Translations under genes and position numbers: made by a program | The notes under the pieces: generated by a model | Told to the model about the DNA's origin: nothing | The model's input: only the letters and a program-made list of their open reading frames with translations | Database searches by the model: none | In this document: piece by piece, positions 23,893 to 33,319 of the stretch | Layout of the letters: each line of letters opens with the position of its first letter | Numbering within the stretch: position 1 is the stretch's first letter | NCBI RefSeq assembly: GCF_000687935.1 | Contig: NZ_JHZZ01000001.1 | Span: 3,606,001-3,670,000, forward strand | DNA from: Polaribacter sp. Hel_I_88 | Lineage (GTDB): Bacteria > Bacteroidota > Bacteroidia > Flavobacteriales > Flavobacteriaceae | Direction: 5' to 3' | Length of the DNA stretch: 64,000 bases

Positions 23893-26800
23893 CTATTCTT
23901 TTATAAATTTAGTGGTATAACTTCCTTTATCAGAAATAAACTTTATTAAATACAAACCACTTGTTAAATCTTCCACATTAACTTTGTCTAAGTTAGATGT
24001 AAACTGTTTCATCTTTTTACCAATTACAGAATATACTTCTACTTTGGTTAAGTTGATTTCGAGGTCGATATTTAAAATATTTTTAGCAGGATTTGGATAA
24101 ACTCTGATAGAATTTGCAAAATTAGCATCATCAATAGATAAAGTACACGTTTCTCCAACTTTATAAGATAAAAATTTAGTTACAGCTAAGCCACCTGCAA
24201 AAGCAAATTTACAGGCATAATTTATGGTTTCACCAGTAGTAAAACCTGTAATAGTTTTTGTGAATTTTTTACCTCCAGCATTACTCATTTGTTCTTCTGC
24301 AAAAGGAGATTGTTTTTGTAAGTAAGCAATTACACCTGTTTTATCTGAGTCTAATAATTCAAAATTAAAAGTTACGTTATTTCCATTTGTGATAAATTCA
24401 TAAGTATAACCCACAGAAAAAGCACCTTCTCTTGCATCATTAGCAGTTCCTGAACATTCAGAATTTGTATTTGCTAAAGTTGTAGCTTCTAAAATAATTG
24501 GATTGTTTGTTGCTGAATTACCCGTTAAATCTTTTGCTACAATACTAAAACTATATGCAGTTTCAGCGTTTAAATTGCTAATTATAAAAGGTTTTTCAAT
24601 TCCTGAATCTCCATTTACAGATATTGTTGTAGCCTCATAACTAATATCATAAGCTATTTTACCAGAATCATCTGTTGCATTTAGTAAAACTTCTACTGTA
24701 GACGATGTTATATTGCCAATGGTTGCTGTAAAATTTTCTGGGGAAGTGGTATCTGAACTACTTCCTGAACAAGAACTGCCAACAACATAATCAAAATACT
24801 TTGTGGCTGATAAACCTCCTGCAAATGCAAATTTAGCTGCATAACTTATAGTTTCACCAACTGAAAATCCACTTATTGTTTTAGAGAATTTTAAACCAGC
24901 ACCTTGTTGCAATTGTGTTTCTGAAAAAGGCGTTTTTTGCCACAAATAAGCAACAACACCAACTTTATCTGAATCTAATAATTCAAACGTAATTTCTACA
25001 GATGTTCCTTTGGTTTCGAAAGTAACTTCATAGCCTTGAGAAAAACTACCTTGTTGCGCTTCTGCAGAAATTTCGTTACATTTTTTTTCTTCGGAAACTG
25101 TAATATTTACCAATTCTGATGTCGTTTTTGCTCCTAAATTATCAGTTGCAATTGCAGTTATTTGATGAGATCCAATATTGGCATTGTTCCAAACAAAATT
25201 GAAAGGAGCAGTAGTATCATCTCCTAGCTTTGTGGTTCCATTAAAAAACTCTACAAGTACCACATTTCCATCTAAATCGTTAGTTGTAGCCGATATTGTA
25301 ATTAGATCTCCTTCTTTAAATGATTCGTTATTTGTAGGCGAAATTATTGAAATTGTTGGATTGATATTTCCACTACTTGAAACTAGCACCAAAACTTCAT
25401 CTGAATCTTGATAAACCCCATCACTAACAGTTAATTTGCATTTATAAACACCATCTACTAAATTTGAAATCGATGGTGATGCAATTTTTTCGTCATCAAA
25501 AGAGATGATTGTTGGTCCATAAACCTGCTCCCATTCATAAGTAATTGTTTCACCTTCTGGATCATTACTCTCAGAACCATCTAAAGTTGCAAATGTATTT
25601 GGTGAAATTACAGAAACATTTTCGCCAGCATCTGCAATTGGTGGTACAAAAGACAGAGGACTGTTATAAGAAAATGTCATTTTTCCGATATTAAATTCTC
25701 CACTTTCGATGAATAATCTTAATACATTTTCTCCTTTTGTTAATTCAATGCCTGAAACAGTTTTAGTTTGCCAAACATCCCAATCAGAAGAATATTGCAC
25801 ATAAATATCTGGACTCACTTTTTTGCCTTCCACTTCAAAATAAAAAGGACCTCCTCCACTTTCGTTTCCAGAAGCATATCTAAAACTTACATCATAATTC
25901 CCAGCAGTTTGTACATTAACAGAATATTCTAACCATTCACCTGCAGCATTCCAACCCACTGTTGCTCCTTCTCCATTTACAGAAATAGCATCAATATTTT
26001 CATCGGTTCTAAAATCGCCATTATTACCTACAGATGTATCTACATAGCTAATATTTTGACCTTTTCCTCCTTCAAATTTATCATAAAAACCAGCTTCAAT
26101 TTCTCCAGGAATGTTATGAGGTGTTCCTAAATAAGGAACTTGTTCACCTACAATAACTTCAACAATATTTGTTACGTTAAATTGATTGTTTACAAATACT
26201 TTTGCGTAAAAACCATGAATTCCCAACGTTAAATTTGCTGATTTCAATTGATAAGGAGCTGTTAAATCTTCTCCAATCAAAGTTTCACCGTCAAAAAACG
26301 CAACTTTACTAACATTATTTCCAGTAATAGTTGCTGTTAAATTTACACTTCCATTTGGAAAAGCTTGTGTAAAATCTGAATTTAAAACACCACTCACATC
26401 AACATCTCTACTCGTTTTCATTTGATTTGCTGGCACTGTTAATTGATATCCATCAGAAAAAGAAACCACGATTTCAGCATCAGAATAATTATGAGCAACA
26501 TACGTGGTTTCTCCATTTTGTTTAAAAACTCCTGCAATTGGGTAATTAGCCGTAATTGTAGCATCAATAACCCCTAAAGCATTTACAGAATGTAACCAAT
26601 GATAGGTTTGTGCATCAGAAATACCAAACTTTAAATTTCTTTCTGGATAGGCATTGTAAAGATTTACAGCTTCTTGAGGATTGCTCATTGATAAATATTT
26701 CCAATAAGTATCATGCCATAAATTGTCATTATCTTCTTTACTTAAAACTCCTGTATTTTGTGTAATTTCTGTCCATAATTTTTTAGCATATTCTTGATTA

Positions 26801-28632
26801 TGTCCTAAATAAAAAGAGCCTCCATGAATTGGATACATTTCAATTCCATAAGAAGCTGCAATATCTGAAGTCCAAAAAGTACCATTATCGTAAGAATTTC
26901 CCCAAACTCTAGAGACCAAACTATATTGTTGATTACTTCTAAAATTACGTTCATACACATCAAACCAATATTCTTCAACTGCAGTTTGCTCTGTAGTATA
27001 AATATAGATTCCTAAATCTCTAATCGCATTGTTTTCGGTAATTGTTCCCCAGTGAATTAAAGAAGAGGCAAATTGCATACTTTCTGAGGTGGATTCTTGA
27101 TCATTTCCTTGCGGAAACGTTGCAAATCCATTTGCCCAACTATGGCCAGCATAAGGACTAAAATTTCTTAAAAATGGAAATTTAGGATCATTTCTATCAG
27201 CAGAAGCTGCATCACTAATTAAGGTATTAATCATTGGTGCCCATTGAGAAGCCCAACCAGGTTGAAACTGCTCCATAAAAGCTGCTGCATGAATAAAATA
27301 TCCCCAATGAAAATGATGATCATTAATATTGGTATCCTGTCCATGACCTGAAGGATAGCCCAACATTGCAGACCAAGTATCGTTATAATAAAACAAAAAT
27401 GCTTTTTCTCCAGATTCGTATGTTAGCCAATCTTCTAAACGTTCTTTAACAGTGGCAATCATTTTATTTCTTGCAGTAATGTTTCCTGTTTGATCTGCAA
27501 TTCTTGCTGTTTGTATTAAACGATTCATAACCTGCCCTTCATTATAAGAATCTGTCCAAGTTGCTAAACCATCATTTTCTATTTGAGAAATTTTTGCTTC
27601 TAAATCTGCAGGACTAAAGCCATCGCTATAATTTGCTAAATAGGGAATTGTTGGTAAAATTCCTTTAAAAGTATTTTCTACTGTAAAACTATTTCCAGCT
27701 AACATTTTTAACTCACCTCTTACTGAACCATATGTATAAGCACTTGGCATAGGAGAATTAGAACTTGAATTATACCATTGATGAGGCAATAAACCCAGCA
27801 TCATTTTTGAATTTGTACCTTCTTTTATTTCTGTATCTACTAAAAAAGTAGTGGTTACTTTTGAGTTGTTTTCATTATAAACCCAAGAAGTTGTGGTATT
27901 TGTTGGAAAAACATAAGCATATTCTTGTAACTCGTTTGCTACTAAACTTACATTGCCTGTATTTTGTGGCAACATTGCCATGGACCAATAAGTTTTTCCA
28001 TTTAAGGATGATGAATATGTGTTTCCTGATTGATTCCAAATACTTCCAACTGGTGCATAAAAAACAAAATCTTGTCCACTTGCAGCATTTTCTATAATTA
28101 AAATTTCATTATTGATGGATGTTGAGCCTGAATTCACTTTAATTTCCACAACATCGTCTGCATCTTTTGTATAATATAAAAATGGCATTCCAATTCCTGA
28201 AGTAACATTTAATTCATTATCTGCATCTTTCCAATTCATGGTAACTGTCCAATCTGAATAATCTGAAACTGTAGTTTTATCTGTATTTAATCCTTGTAAA
28301 CTAACTTGAATTGGAGCAGAATCGCCAATAACTCCCCAAGGAATGTACGTAACTATTAAACCTGTATTAGTGGTTTTCATAGTCATTGGATAATTAAATA
28401 AATTATCTGCATGGTTTTCTTTTACCAACTTAGACCACCAATCGTTAGTGGGTACTGGTTTGCCTATGACATTTCCTGATAATTGTGGAGAACCTGATGG
28501 AAAACCATTTCTACCAGCAACATCTGTGCCTGGAAATGATTTTGTATAACTTCCATTGCCAACTTGTATCGTTTGTGAAAAAATTGAAAGACCAATACAT
28601 AAAAAGATTGAGGAAATTAATTGTTTTATCAT
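23893..28632 (-). CDS. Secreted multidomain endo-beta-1,3-glucanase, GH81, T9SS cargo
   Basis: A 1579-residue laminarinase-type enzyme that should cut beta-1,3-glucans such as laminarin outside the cell. Order: signal peptide (1-19, ending SQT), GH81 catalytic region (~40-690) with KPVPTNDWWSKLV, HGQDTNINDHHFHWGYF, YAGHSWANGFATFPQGNDQESTSE (catalytic acids ~508-512), a small beta domain, an Ig-like domain (~755-830), a CBM6-like module (~835-987), a PKD-like domain (~995-1085), a second Ig-like domain (~1089-1180), module A (~1182-1287), an FN3-like domain (~1292-1385), module B (~1392-1496) and a type IX sorting domain (SIRVYPNPAKNILNI to the end). Modules A and B are about half identical and each is bounded by cysteines; I infer carbohydrate binding. 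No other polysaccharide-use genes (SusC/D) are adjacent. Confidence 0.93.
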   Translation of the reverse strand: MIKQLISSIFLCIGLSIFSQTIQVGNGSYTKSFPGTDVAGRNGFPSGSPQLSGNVIGKPVPTNDWWSKLVKENHADNLFNYPMTMKTTNTGLIVTYIPWGVIGDSAPIQVSLQGLNTDKTTVSDYSDWTVTMNWKDADNELNVTSGIGMPFLYYTKDADDVVEIKVNSGSTSINNEILIIENAASGQDFVFYAPVGSIWNQSGNTYSSSLNGKTYWSMAMLPQNTGNVSLVANELQEYAYVFPTNTTTSWVYNENNSKVTTTFLVDTEIKEGTNSKMMLGLLPHQWYNSSSNSPMPSAYTYGSVRGELKMLAGNSFTVENTFKGILPTIPYLANYSDGFSPADLEAKISQIENDGLATWTDSYNEGQVMNRLIQTARIADQTGNITARNKMIATVKERLEDWLTYESGEKAFLFYYNDTWSAMLGYPSGHGQDTNINDHHFHWGYFIHAAAFMEQFQPGWASQWAPMINTLISDAASADRNDPKFPFLRNFSPYAGHSWANGFATFPQGNDQESTSESMQFASSLIHWGTITENNAIRDLGIYIYTTEQTAVEEYWFDVYERNFRSNQQYSLVSRVWGNSYDNGTFWTSDIAASYGIEMYPIHGGSFYLGHNQEYAKKLWTEITQNTGVLSKEDNDNLWHDTYWKYLSMSNPQEAVNLYNAYPERNLKFGISDAQTYHWLHSVNALGVIDATITANYPIAGVFKQNGETTYVAHNYSDAEIVVSFSDGYQLTVPANQMKTSRDVDVSGVLNSDFTQAFPNGSVNLTATITGNNVSKVAFFDGETLIGEDLTAPYQLKSANLTLGIHGFYAKVFVNNQFNVTNIVEVIVGEQVPYLGTPHNIPGEIEAGFYDKFEGGKGQNISYVDTSVGNNGDFRTDENIDAISVNGEGATVGWNAAGEWLEYSVNVQTAGNYDVSFRYASGNESGGGPFYFEVEGKKVSPDIYVQYSSDWDVWQTKTVSGIELTKGENVLRLFIESGEFNIGKMTFSYNSPLSFVPPIADAGENVSVISPNTFATLDGSESNDPEGETITYEWEQVYGPTIISFDDEKIASPSISNLVDGVYKCKLTVSDGVYQDSDEVLVLVSSSGNINPTISIISPTNNESFKEGDLITISATTNDLDGNVVLVEFFNGTTKLGDDTTAPFNFVWNNANIGSHQITAIATDNLGAKTTSELVNITVSEEKKCNEISAEAQQGSFSQGYEVTFETKGTSVEITFELLDSDKVGVVAYLWQKTPFSETQLQQGAGLKFSKTISGFSVGETISYAAKFAFAGGLSATKYFDYVVGSSCSGSSSDTTSPENFTATIGNITSSTVEVLLNATDDSGKIAYDISYEATTISVNGDSGIEKPFIISNLNAETAYSFSIVAKDLTGNSATNNPIILEATTLANTNSECSGTANDAREGAFSVGYTYEFITNGNNVTFNFELLDSDKTGVIAYLQKQSPFAEEQMSNAGGKKFTKTITGFTTGETINYACKFAFAGGLAVTKFLSYKVGETCTLSIDDANFANSIRVYPNPAKNILNIDLEINLTKVEVYSVIGKKMKQFTSNLDKVNVEDLTSGLYLIKFISDKGSYTTKFIKE

Positions 28633-28827
28633 TTGAATGCGTTTTAGGTAAAACTAAAATTTTTCCTAAAGATTAAAGAAAATTCCAACCATACAAAAAC
28701 CATACAAGCAATTATTTTGATAAAATATTAAAGAATTCTAAAAAATCTCGACTTTTATTCTGAAAATGGATTGAATATACTTTTGATAAAAAAAATAATT
28801 AGAACTTATTACATTTAAATATCAAGC

Positions 28828-28865
28828 AAAAAAAAAACCATTTAGAAATTTTTCTAAACGGTTTT
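28828..28865 (-). terminator. Terminator of folE
   Basis: TTTAGAAA / TTTCTAAA stem extended by AAAACC/GGTTTT around one mismatch, with a nine-base T-run on the reverse strand. It separates folE from the GH81 gene. Confidence 0.8.
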
Positions 28866-28900
28866 AGTACTATAAAAAGTTAAAATAAACTCAGATACAC

Positions 28901-29587
28901 TTAAAAACTTGTATCCATTTTTATATAATTCAAAAACTCTCTTTTGGTATCTCTTTCTTTAAATTTACCACCAAATTCTGCAGTTACAGTAGAGCTTTCT
29001 ATATCTTTTATTCCTCTAGAATTTACGCACAAATGTTTTGCATCAATAACACAAGCAACATCTTCTACACCTAAAGCTTCTTGCAATGCTTGTACAACTT
29101 GCATTGTTAAACGCTCTTGCACTTGTGGTCTTTTTGCGTAATACTCTACAATTCTATTCATTTTTGATAAGCCAATTACCTTCCCATCAGAAATATAAGC
29201 CACATGTGCTCTACCAATAATTGGTAACAAATGATGCTCGCAAGTAGAATACACAACAATATTTTTTTCTACCAACATTTCTCCATAACTATAATTATTA
29301 TCAAAAGTTGATGGAACTGGTTTGTTTTTAGGATTTAACCCCATAAAAAGCTCATTTACAAAAGCTTTTGCAACTCTTTTTGGGGTTCCTTGTATACTGT
29401 CATCCTCTAAATCCATTCCTAAAGTTGTTAAAATATCTTTAACACTTTCTTGGATTCTGTTTATTTTTTCTTCGTCAGAAATATCAAAAGCATCAGCTCT
29501 TAATGGAGTTTTCGCAGAAGTTCCTACGTGATTTTCTCCTAATTCCTCTATTCTTTCGTCATTCATTTTGCTGTCTAATTCAAACAT
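28901..29587 (-). CDS. folE: GTP cyclohydrolase I
   Basis: A 228-residue FolE that converts GTP to dihydroneopterin triphosphate, the first step to folate and tetrahydropterins. Zinc and active-site residues are present: VVYSTCEHHLLPIIGRAHVAYI, GLSKMNRIVEYYAKRPQVQERLT and DAKHLCVNSRGI. The N-terminal ~45 residues (MFELDSKMNDERIEELGENHV) are a family-variable extension. It has its own promoter at 29610-29617 and a terminator, so it is a single-gene unit. The pterin product links it functionally to the dehydratase at 5111-5410. Confidence 0.97.
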   Translation of the reverse strand: MFELDSKMNDERIEELGENHVGTSAKTPLRADAFDISDEEKINRIQESVKDILTTLGMDLEDDSIQGTPKRVAKAFVNELFMGLNPKNKPVPSTFDNNYSYGEMLVEKNIVVYSTCEHHLLPIIGRAHVAYISDGKVIGLSKMNRIVEYYAKRPQVQERLTMQVVQALQEALGVEDVACVIDAKHLCVNSRGIKDIESSTVTAEFGGKFKERDTKREFLNYIKMDTSF

Positions 29588-29609
29588 TTCAAACTAATAT
29601 ATTAAAGTG

Positions 29610-29617
29610 CAAATTTA
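29610..29617 (-). promoter_or_regulatory. folE -7 promoter box
   Basis: Reverse strand TAAATTTG, full TAnnTTTG match, followed by GC as in many flavobacterial promoters, 22 bases before the folE ATG. Confidence 0.6.
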
Positions 29618-29704
29618 CGTCTTTAGAACGTATTAAAAATAGTTTTATATCAATTAAACTTATAATAGAATAAATCTTGATAAGTAAAATCTAAACCTTT
29701 AAAA

Positions 29705-31069
29705 CTACTTTAATTTCTTTATCAATTCTTGTAAGGAACAATTTGATTGCTCTCCAGAAATCATATTTTTTAAAGTGAATTCCTGATTATTCATTTCATT
29801 AGAACCAGCAATCACCACAAATTCGATTTCTCGATTATTTGCATACGTCATTTGCTTTTTCATTTTTGCATTATCAGGATACAATTCCGATTTTATGTTG
29901 TTGGCTCTTAATTGCGTAATTGCTTTCATACAATACAAGCCTTCTGCATCTCCAAAATTGACGAATAATACCTTTGGTTTTGGCAAAGCCACTGTTTTAA
30001 ACAAGCCTAATTCTTCTAAAACCAAATAAATTCTGTCTAAACCAAAAGAGATTCCAACTCCAGAAACATCTTTCATTCCGAAAATTCCTGTTAAATCATC
30101 ATATCTTCCTCCTCCACCAATGGAACCCATTTTTACACCTTTTGGTGCAGATACTTCAAAAATTGCGCCTGTGTAATAATTTAGACCTCTTGCTAAAGTT
30201 ACATCAATCTCTAAATTTGCAGATTGCAAACCTAATGCTGCCACTGAATTTATTACAAATCGTAATTCTTCAACACCTTTTTTACCTTCTTCCGAAGTTT
30301 GTAACATGTTTTCTAAAGATGCTAATTTGTCTACATTAGAACCTGTAAAAGAAAATAATGGTTGTACTTTTTTGATAGCTTCTTCAGTAATTCCTTTAGA
30401 AATCATTTCTGCTTCCACCTTTTCTTGACCAATTTTATCTAACTTATCTAAAGCTACAGTAAAATCGATTAACTTATCTTGTGCACCAATAACTTCTGCA
30501 ATTCCAGAAAGTATTTTTCTATTATTTATTTTGATGGTTGTGCCAGTTAACCCTAAACTTGTAAAAACGGTATCATATAATTGAATAAACTCAACTTCTT
30601 GCCAAAGAGATTGACTTCCAACGACATCTGCATCACATTGAAAAAACTCTCTAAAACGTCCTTTTTGTGGACGATCTGCTCTCCAAACTGGCTGAATTTG
30701 ATAGCGTTTAAAAGGAAACGTGATTTCATTTTGATGTTGCACTACATATCTTGCAAAAGGAACAGTTAAATCGTAACGAAGTGCTTTTTCGGAGATTTGT
30801 GGCGTTAATTTTAAACTATCTTTTTCTTCAATTAAATTGTTATCAGCTTTAGATAAATAATCTCCAGAATTTAAAATCTTAAAAATTAAACGATCTCCTT
30901 CTTCTCCATATTTCCCCATTAACGTGTCTGAATTTTCAAAACTTGGAGTTTCAATAGGTTGAAATCCATAAGTTTCAAAAGCAGTTTTAATCGTGTTCAT
31001 TATATAACTACGATTGGCAACTTCTGTTGGCGAAAAATCTCTTGTTCCTTTTGGAATGCTTGGCTTCAT
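29705..31069 (-). CDS. hisS: Histidyl-tRNA synthetase
   Basis: A 454-residue class II aminoacyl-tRNA synthetase charging tRNA-His. Motifs: [17 protein letters not shown] at the N-terminus, [12 protein letters not shown], motif 2 [26 protein letters not shown] in outline, the histidine-specific [14 protein letters not shown] and motif 3 [17 protein letters not shown], then the anticodon-binding domain. I start it at 31069 because homologues begin at this Met; the 13 upstream in-frame residues ([13 protein letters not shown]) are encoded by a heptanucleotide repeat array and are not expected to be translated. A -7-like box lies at 31164-31171. Confidence 0.97.
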   Translation of the reverse strand: MKPSIPKGTRDFSPTEVANRSYIMNTIKTAFETYGFQPIETPSFENSDTLMGKYGEEGDRLIFKILNSGDYLSKADNNLIEEKDSLKLTPQISEKALRYDLTVPFARYVVQHQNEITFPFKRYQIQPVWRADRPQKGRFREFFQCDADVVGSQSLWQEVEFIQLYDTVFTSLGLTGTTIKINNRKILSGIAEVIGAQDKLIDFTVALDKLDKIGQEKVEAEMISKGITEEAIKKVQPLFSFTGSNVDKLASLENMLQTSEEGKKGVEELRFVINSVAALGLQSANLEIDVTLARGLNYYTGAIFEVSAPKGVKMGSIGGGGRYDDLTGIFGMKDVSGVGISFGLDRIYLVLEELGLFKTVALPKPKVLFVNFGDAEGLYCMKAITQLRANNIKSELYPDNAKMKKQMTYANNREIEFVVIAGSNEMNNQEFTLKNMISGEQSNCSLQELIKKLK

Positions 31070-31074
31070 TAAAT

Positions 31075-31155
31075 AGGTTTTAGGTTTTCGTTTTTCGTTT
31101 TTAGTCATTTTACTGAAAACTCAAAACTTAAAATTGAACACTTACAATTAAAAAT
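31075..31155. repeat. Heptanucleotide array with inverted arms, hisS leader
   Basis: 31075-31102 divides into AGGTTTT, AGGTTTT, CGTTTTT, CGTTTTT; after a short centre, 31114-31155 divides into TGAAAAC, TCAAAAC, TTAAAAT, TGAACAC, TTACAAT, TAAAAAT. The arms are roughly complementary, so the leader of hisS can fold. Same family as 12025-12108 and 33236-33316. Confidence 0.7.
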
Positions 31156-31163
31156 TGCGGGTG

Positions 31164-31171
31164 CAAATATC
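31164..31171 (-). promoter_or_regulatory. Possible hisS -7 box
   Basis: Reverse strand GATATTTG (7/8 to TAnnTTTG) followed by CACCC. If used, the mRNA leader of about 90 bases contains the whole heptanucleotide array. Confidence 0.35.
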
Positions 31172-31186
31172 GTTAAAAAGATATAC

Positions 31187-32149
31187 TTATTTAGGAGTTT
31201 CAAAAGTTTTATTTTGTCTTCTTAAGGCATAAATTGTCGCATTTAATTCGAAACCCAACAGTAGAATAATTGCGTTTAACCAAATAAATAACATCAAAAT
31301 TAAAAGCGTACCAATAGAACCATATAACTCATTATATTTTGCAAATTCATTTACATAATACCCAAATAAATTAAAGGTTAAAAGTAGTAAAACTGTAGTA
31401 AAAACAGAACCTGGAGAGAAAAAACGAGAGTGTTTGCCTTCTTTAACTCCATAATGATATAACATGGAAACTGTTACAAAAATCATAGTAAGAAAGATAA
31501 ACCCACGCACAATTTGAATCCAAATTAGGTTATCATCTAACCAACCTAAGGTTACTGAATTTTTTAAAATAAGTTCGAAAAAAATGATAATTGCCACTGT
31601 TATTAATAGAAAAACAACAATAATTACAGAAACATACATGGCTATAAAATAGGCTCTAAAAACGTTTCTAATTTCTTTAACGTGATAGGAATATTCAAAA
31701 CCACCAAAAATAGCATTTACACCATTGGTCATTAAAAAAATAGAACCTATAAAACCAAAAGAAAGCAACCCTCCATATTGATTTTTAATAATATCTACCA
31801 AAACAGAATCTACAGCATCAAAGGTTTTTGGCGGTAAAACATCGCTAATAATTGATAGCAAACCTTCTTGTGCTCCAGGAATTGGTAAAAATGGAATTAA
31901 CGTCAACACAAAAAGTAAAAACGGAAAAATCGCCATAAAAAAACTATACGCAATTCCTCCTGCTCTTGTTGTTAAAGCACCTTCTACAATGCCAATAAAA
32001 TACATTTCTAAAAGATCATATAAAGACATACCTTCTAACCCCGGAATTTTTATTTTCTTCCCGAATTTTACCAAAACATTTACAATTGGTATGTTCTCTA
32101 ATTTTTCTTCAATTTCTTTACTCATAAAGCTTTTTTGTCCTTTGGACAT
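31187..32149 (-). CDS. yihY: YihY/BrkB family inner-membrane protein
   Basis: A 320-residue integral membrane protein with about six helices: ARAGGIAYSFFMAIFPFLLFVLTLIPFL, GGLLSFGFIGSIFLMTNGVNAI, FRAYFIAMYVSVIIVVFLLI, IQIVRGFIFLTMIFVTVSML and SIGTLLILMLFIWLNAIILLLGFELNA. The family was once called ribonuclease BN in error; its function is unknown, with transport suggested. The start may be 32149 or the Met eight codons later (MSKEIEEKLENIP). It is last in a reverse-strand group with the pentapeptide and lipoprotein genes; nadC and rlmH nearby are common neighbours in this family. Confidence 0.9.
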   Translation of the reverse strand: MSKGQKSFMSKEIEEKLENIPIVNVLVKFGKKIKIPGLEGMSLYDLLEMYFIGIVEGALTTRAGGIAYSFFMAIFPFLLFVLTLIPFLPIPGAQEGLLSIISDVLPPKTFDAVDSVLVDIIKNQYGGLLSFGFIGSIFLMTNGVNAIFGGFEYSYHVKEIRNVFRAYFIAMYVSVIIVVFLLITVAIIIFFELILKNSVTLGWLDDNLIWIQIVRGFIFLTMIFVTVSMLYHYGVKEGKHSRFFSPGSVFTTVLLLLTFNLFGYYVNEFAKYNELYGSIGTLLILMLFIWLNAIILLLGFELNATIYALRRQNKTFETPK

Positions 32150-32190
32150 TTCCTATTTGGTCTTTTTAAAAACAGCTTTTTAGGAAATTT

Positions 32191-32661
32191 TTATTCAGTA
32201 TTATTCAAACTTACAAATAAATCTTTAAAAGTAAATTCTTTTACATTAAATGAAATTGTTGAATCTTTTAAAAAAAGACAATCAGATTCGAATCCTAAAG
32301 TTGCAAAAAGTCCATAATCTTCATTAAAAACAAATGTTTTATTTCCGTTTTTAGCTTTTTTATTTTGATACATCTTAAAATCAATATTCTTTGTTTTATA
32401 GCTGTTTTTAATCTTTTTAAACGTATCTAAATCAGCAATAATGATCTCTTCTTTTGGGTAATATTTTAAAATGAAATCTTTAAGAGAATCATTTTTTTGA
32501 GCATAAGCAAAATGAATGTTTGTAGCTGTTTTTTTAATTTCTAATTTTAAATGTTGCGCTTTTTCCACGCCTAAAACATGACCATAAATAGGGATATTAT
32601 TTTCTTTACAAGAAGTAAGAAAGACAATTGCAATGCATAAAAAGAAAATGTTATTTTTCAT
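32191..32661 (-). CDS. Lipoprotein of unknown function
   Basis: A 156-residue lipoprotein: MKNNIFFLCIAIVFL with lipobox LTSC (Cys18). The mature part is lysine- and aromatic-rich (HFAYAQKNDSLKDFILKYYPKEEIIIADLDTF, then DYGLFATLGFESDCLFLKDS). No domain recognised. Its ATG overlaps the stop of the pentapeptide-repeat gene by four bases (ATGA), so the two are translationally coupled. Confidence 0.65.
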   Translation of the reverse strand: MKNNIFFLCIAIVFLTSCKENNIPIYGHVLGVEKAQHLKLEIKKTATNIHFAYAQKNDSLKDFILKYYPKEEIIIADLDTFKKIKNSYKTKNIDFKMYQNKKAKNGNKTFVFNEDYGLFATLGFESDCLFLKDSTISFNVKEFTFKDLFVSLNNTE

Positions 32662-33227
32662 TCAATAATAATTTTATAATTTGATAAAAGTCCTGCAATA
32701 GTATGTTTGCTAAATTTTGCGCCTTTTAAGTAGTTATTTGCTGGATTGATCTCAAAATTAGTGGCAGTTCTAAAATCTGATTTTTCTAAATTCGTTTGTT
32801 CAAAAATAGCACCTTTTAGATTTGAATTGTCAAAATCAGCATTCGTTAAAATGGTTTCTGTAAAATCTACTTCCTCTAAATTACAACTACTAAAAACTGT
32901 TTTTGGTATTTTTAATTGATAAAAAGAAGAAAAACTTAATTGACATTCTTTGAACGAGAATTGCAACAAAAAAGCATCACATTCATTAAACTTTACGCCT
33001 ATCATTTTACAGTTGATAAAATTTACATCCTTAAAAGCTGTATTGGTTACAATAGCGTTGCTAAAATTACAATCGATAAACTCACATTCAACAAACTGAA
33101 TATTTGAAGCATGCACATTCTCAAAATTGCAATTCGAAAATGTACAATTGTCATATTCTCCTTTTTTGATTTTCGTTTTAGTGAAATCAATTTTAGAATA
33201 TTCTTCGTTGTCAAAATAATTATCCAT
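32658..33227 (-). CDS. Pentapeptide-repeat protein
   Basis: A 189-residue protein built of A(D/N)LxF-type pentapeptide units in a right-handed beta-helix: DFTKTKIKKGEYDNCTFSNCNF, VECEFIDCNFSNAIVTNTAFKDVNFINCK, LEEVDFTETILTNADFDNSNLKGAIFEQTNLEKSDF. Cysteine often fills the inner position. Length and the short C-terminal helix (FSKHTIAGLLSNYKIIIE) resemble Qnr/MfpA-like DNA-mimic proteins, but without evidence of gyrase binding I leave function open. It is the first gene of the unit with the lipoprotein and yihY, downstream of a heptanucleotide array. Confidence 0.85.
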   Translation of the reverse strand: MDNYFDNEEYSKIDFTKTKIKKGEYDNCTFSNCNFENVHASNIQFVECEFIDCNFSNAIVTNTAFKDVNFINCKMIGVKFNECDAFLLQFSFKECQLSFSSFYQLKIPKTVFSSCNLEEVDFTETILTNADFDNSNLKGAIFEQTNLEKSDFRTATNFEINPANNYLKGAKFSKHTIAGLLSNYKIIIE

Positions 33228-33235
33228 GCTTTTTA

Positions 33236-33316
33236 ATTCAATATTTAAAGTTAAAAATTCAAAATTGTGTTATCGACTAAGAATCCAACTTTGAACTTTA
33301 AACCTTAAACTCGGAA
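33236..33316. repeat. Heptanucleotide array with inverted arms (nadC/pentapeptide gap)
   Basis: Left arm 33236-33263: ATTCAAT, ATTTAAA, GTTAAAA, ATTCAAA. Right arm 33282-33316: AATCCAA, CTTTGAA, CTTTAAA, CCTTAAA, CTCGGAA. The right arm reverse-complements into the left-arm pattern around the centre TATCGACTAAG. It fills almost the whole gap. Confidence 0.7.
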
Positions 33317-33319
33317 TTT

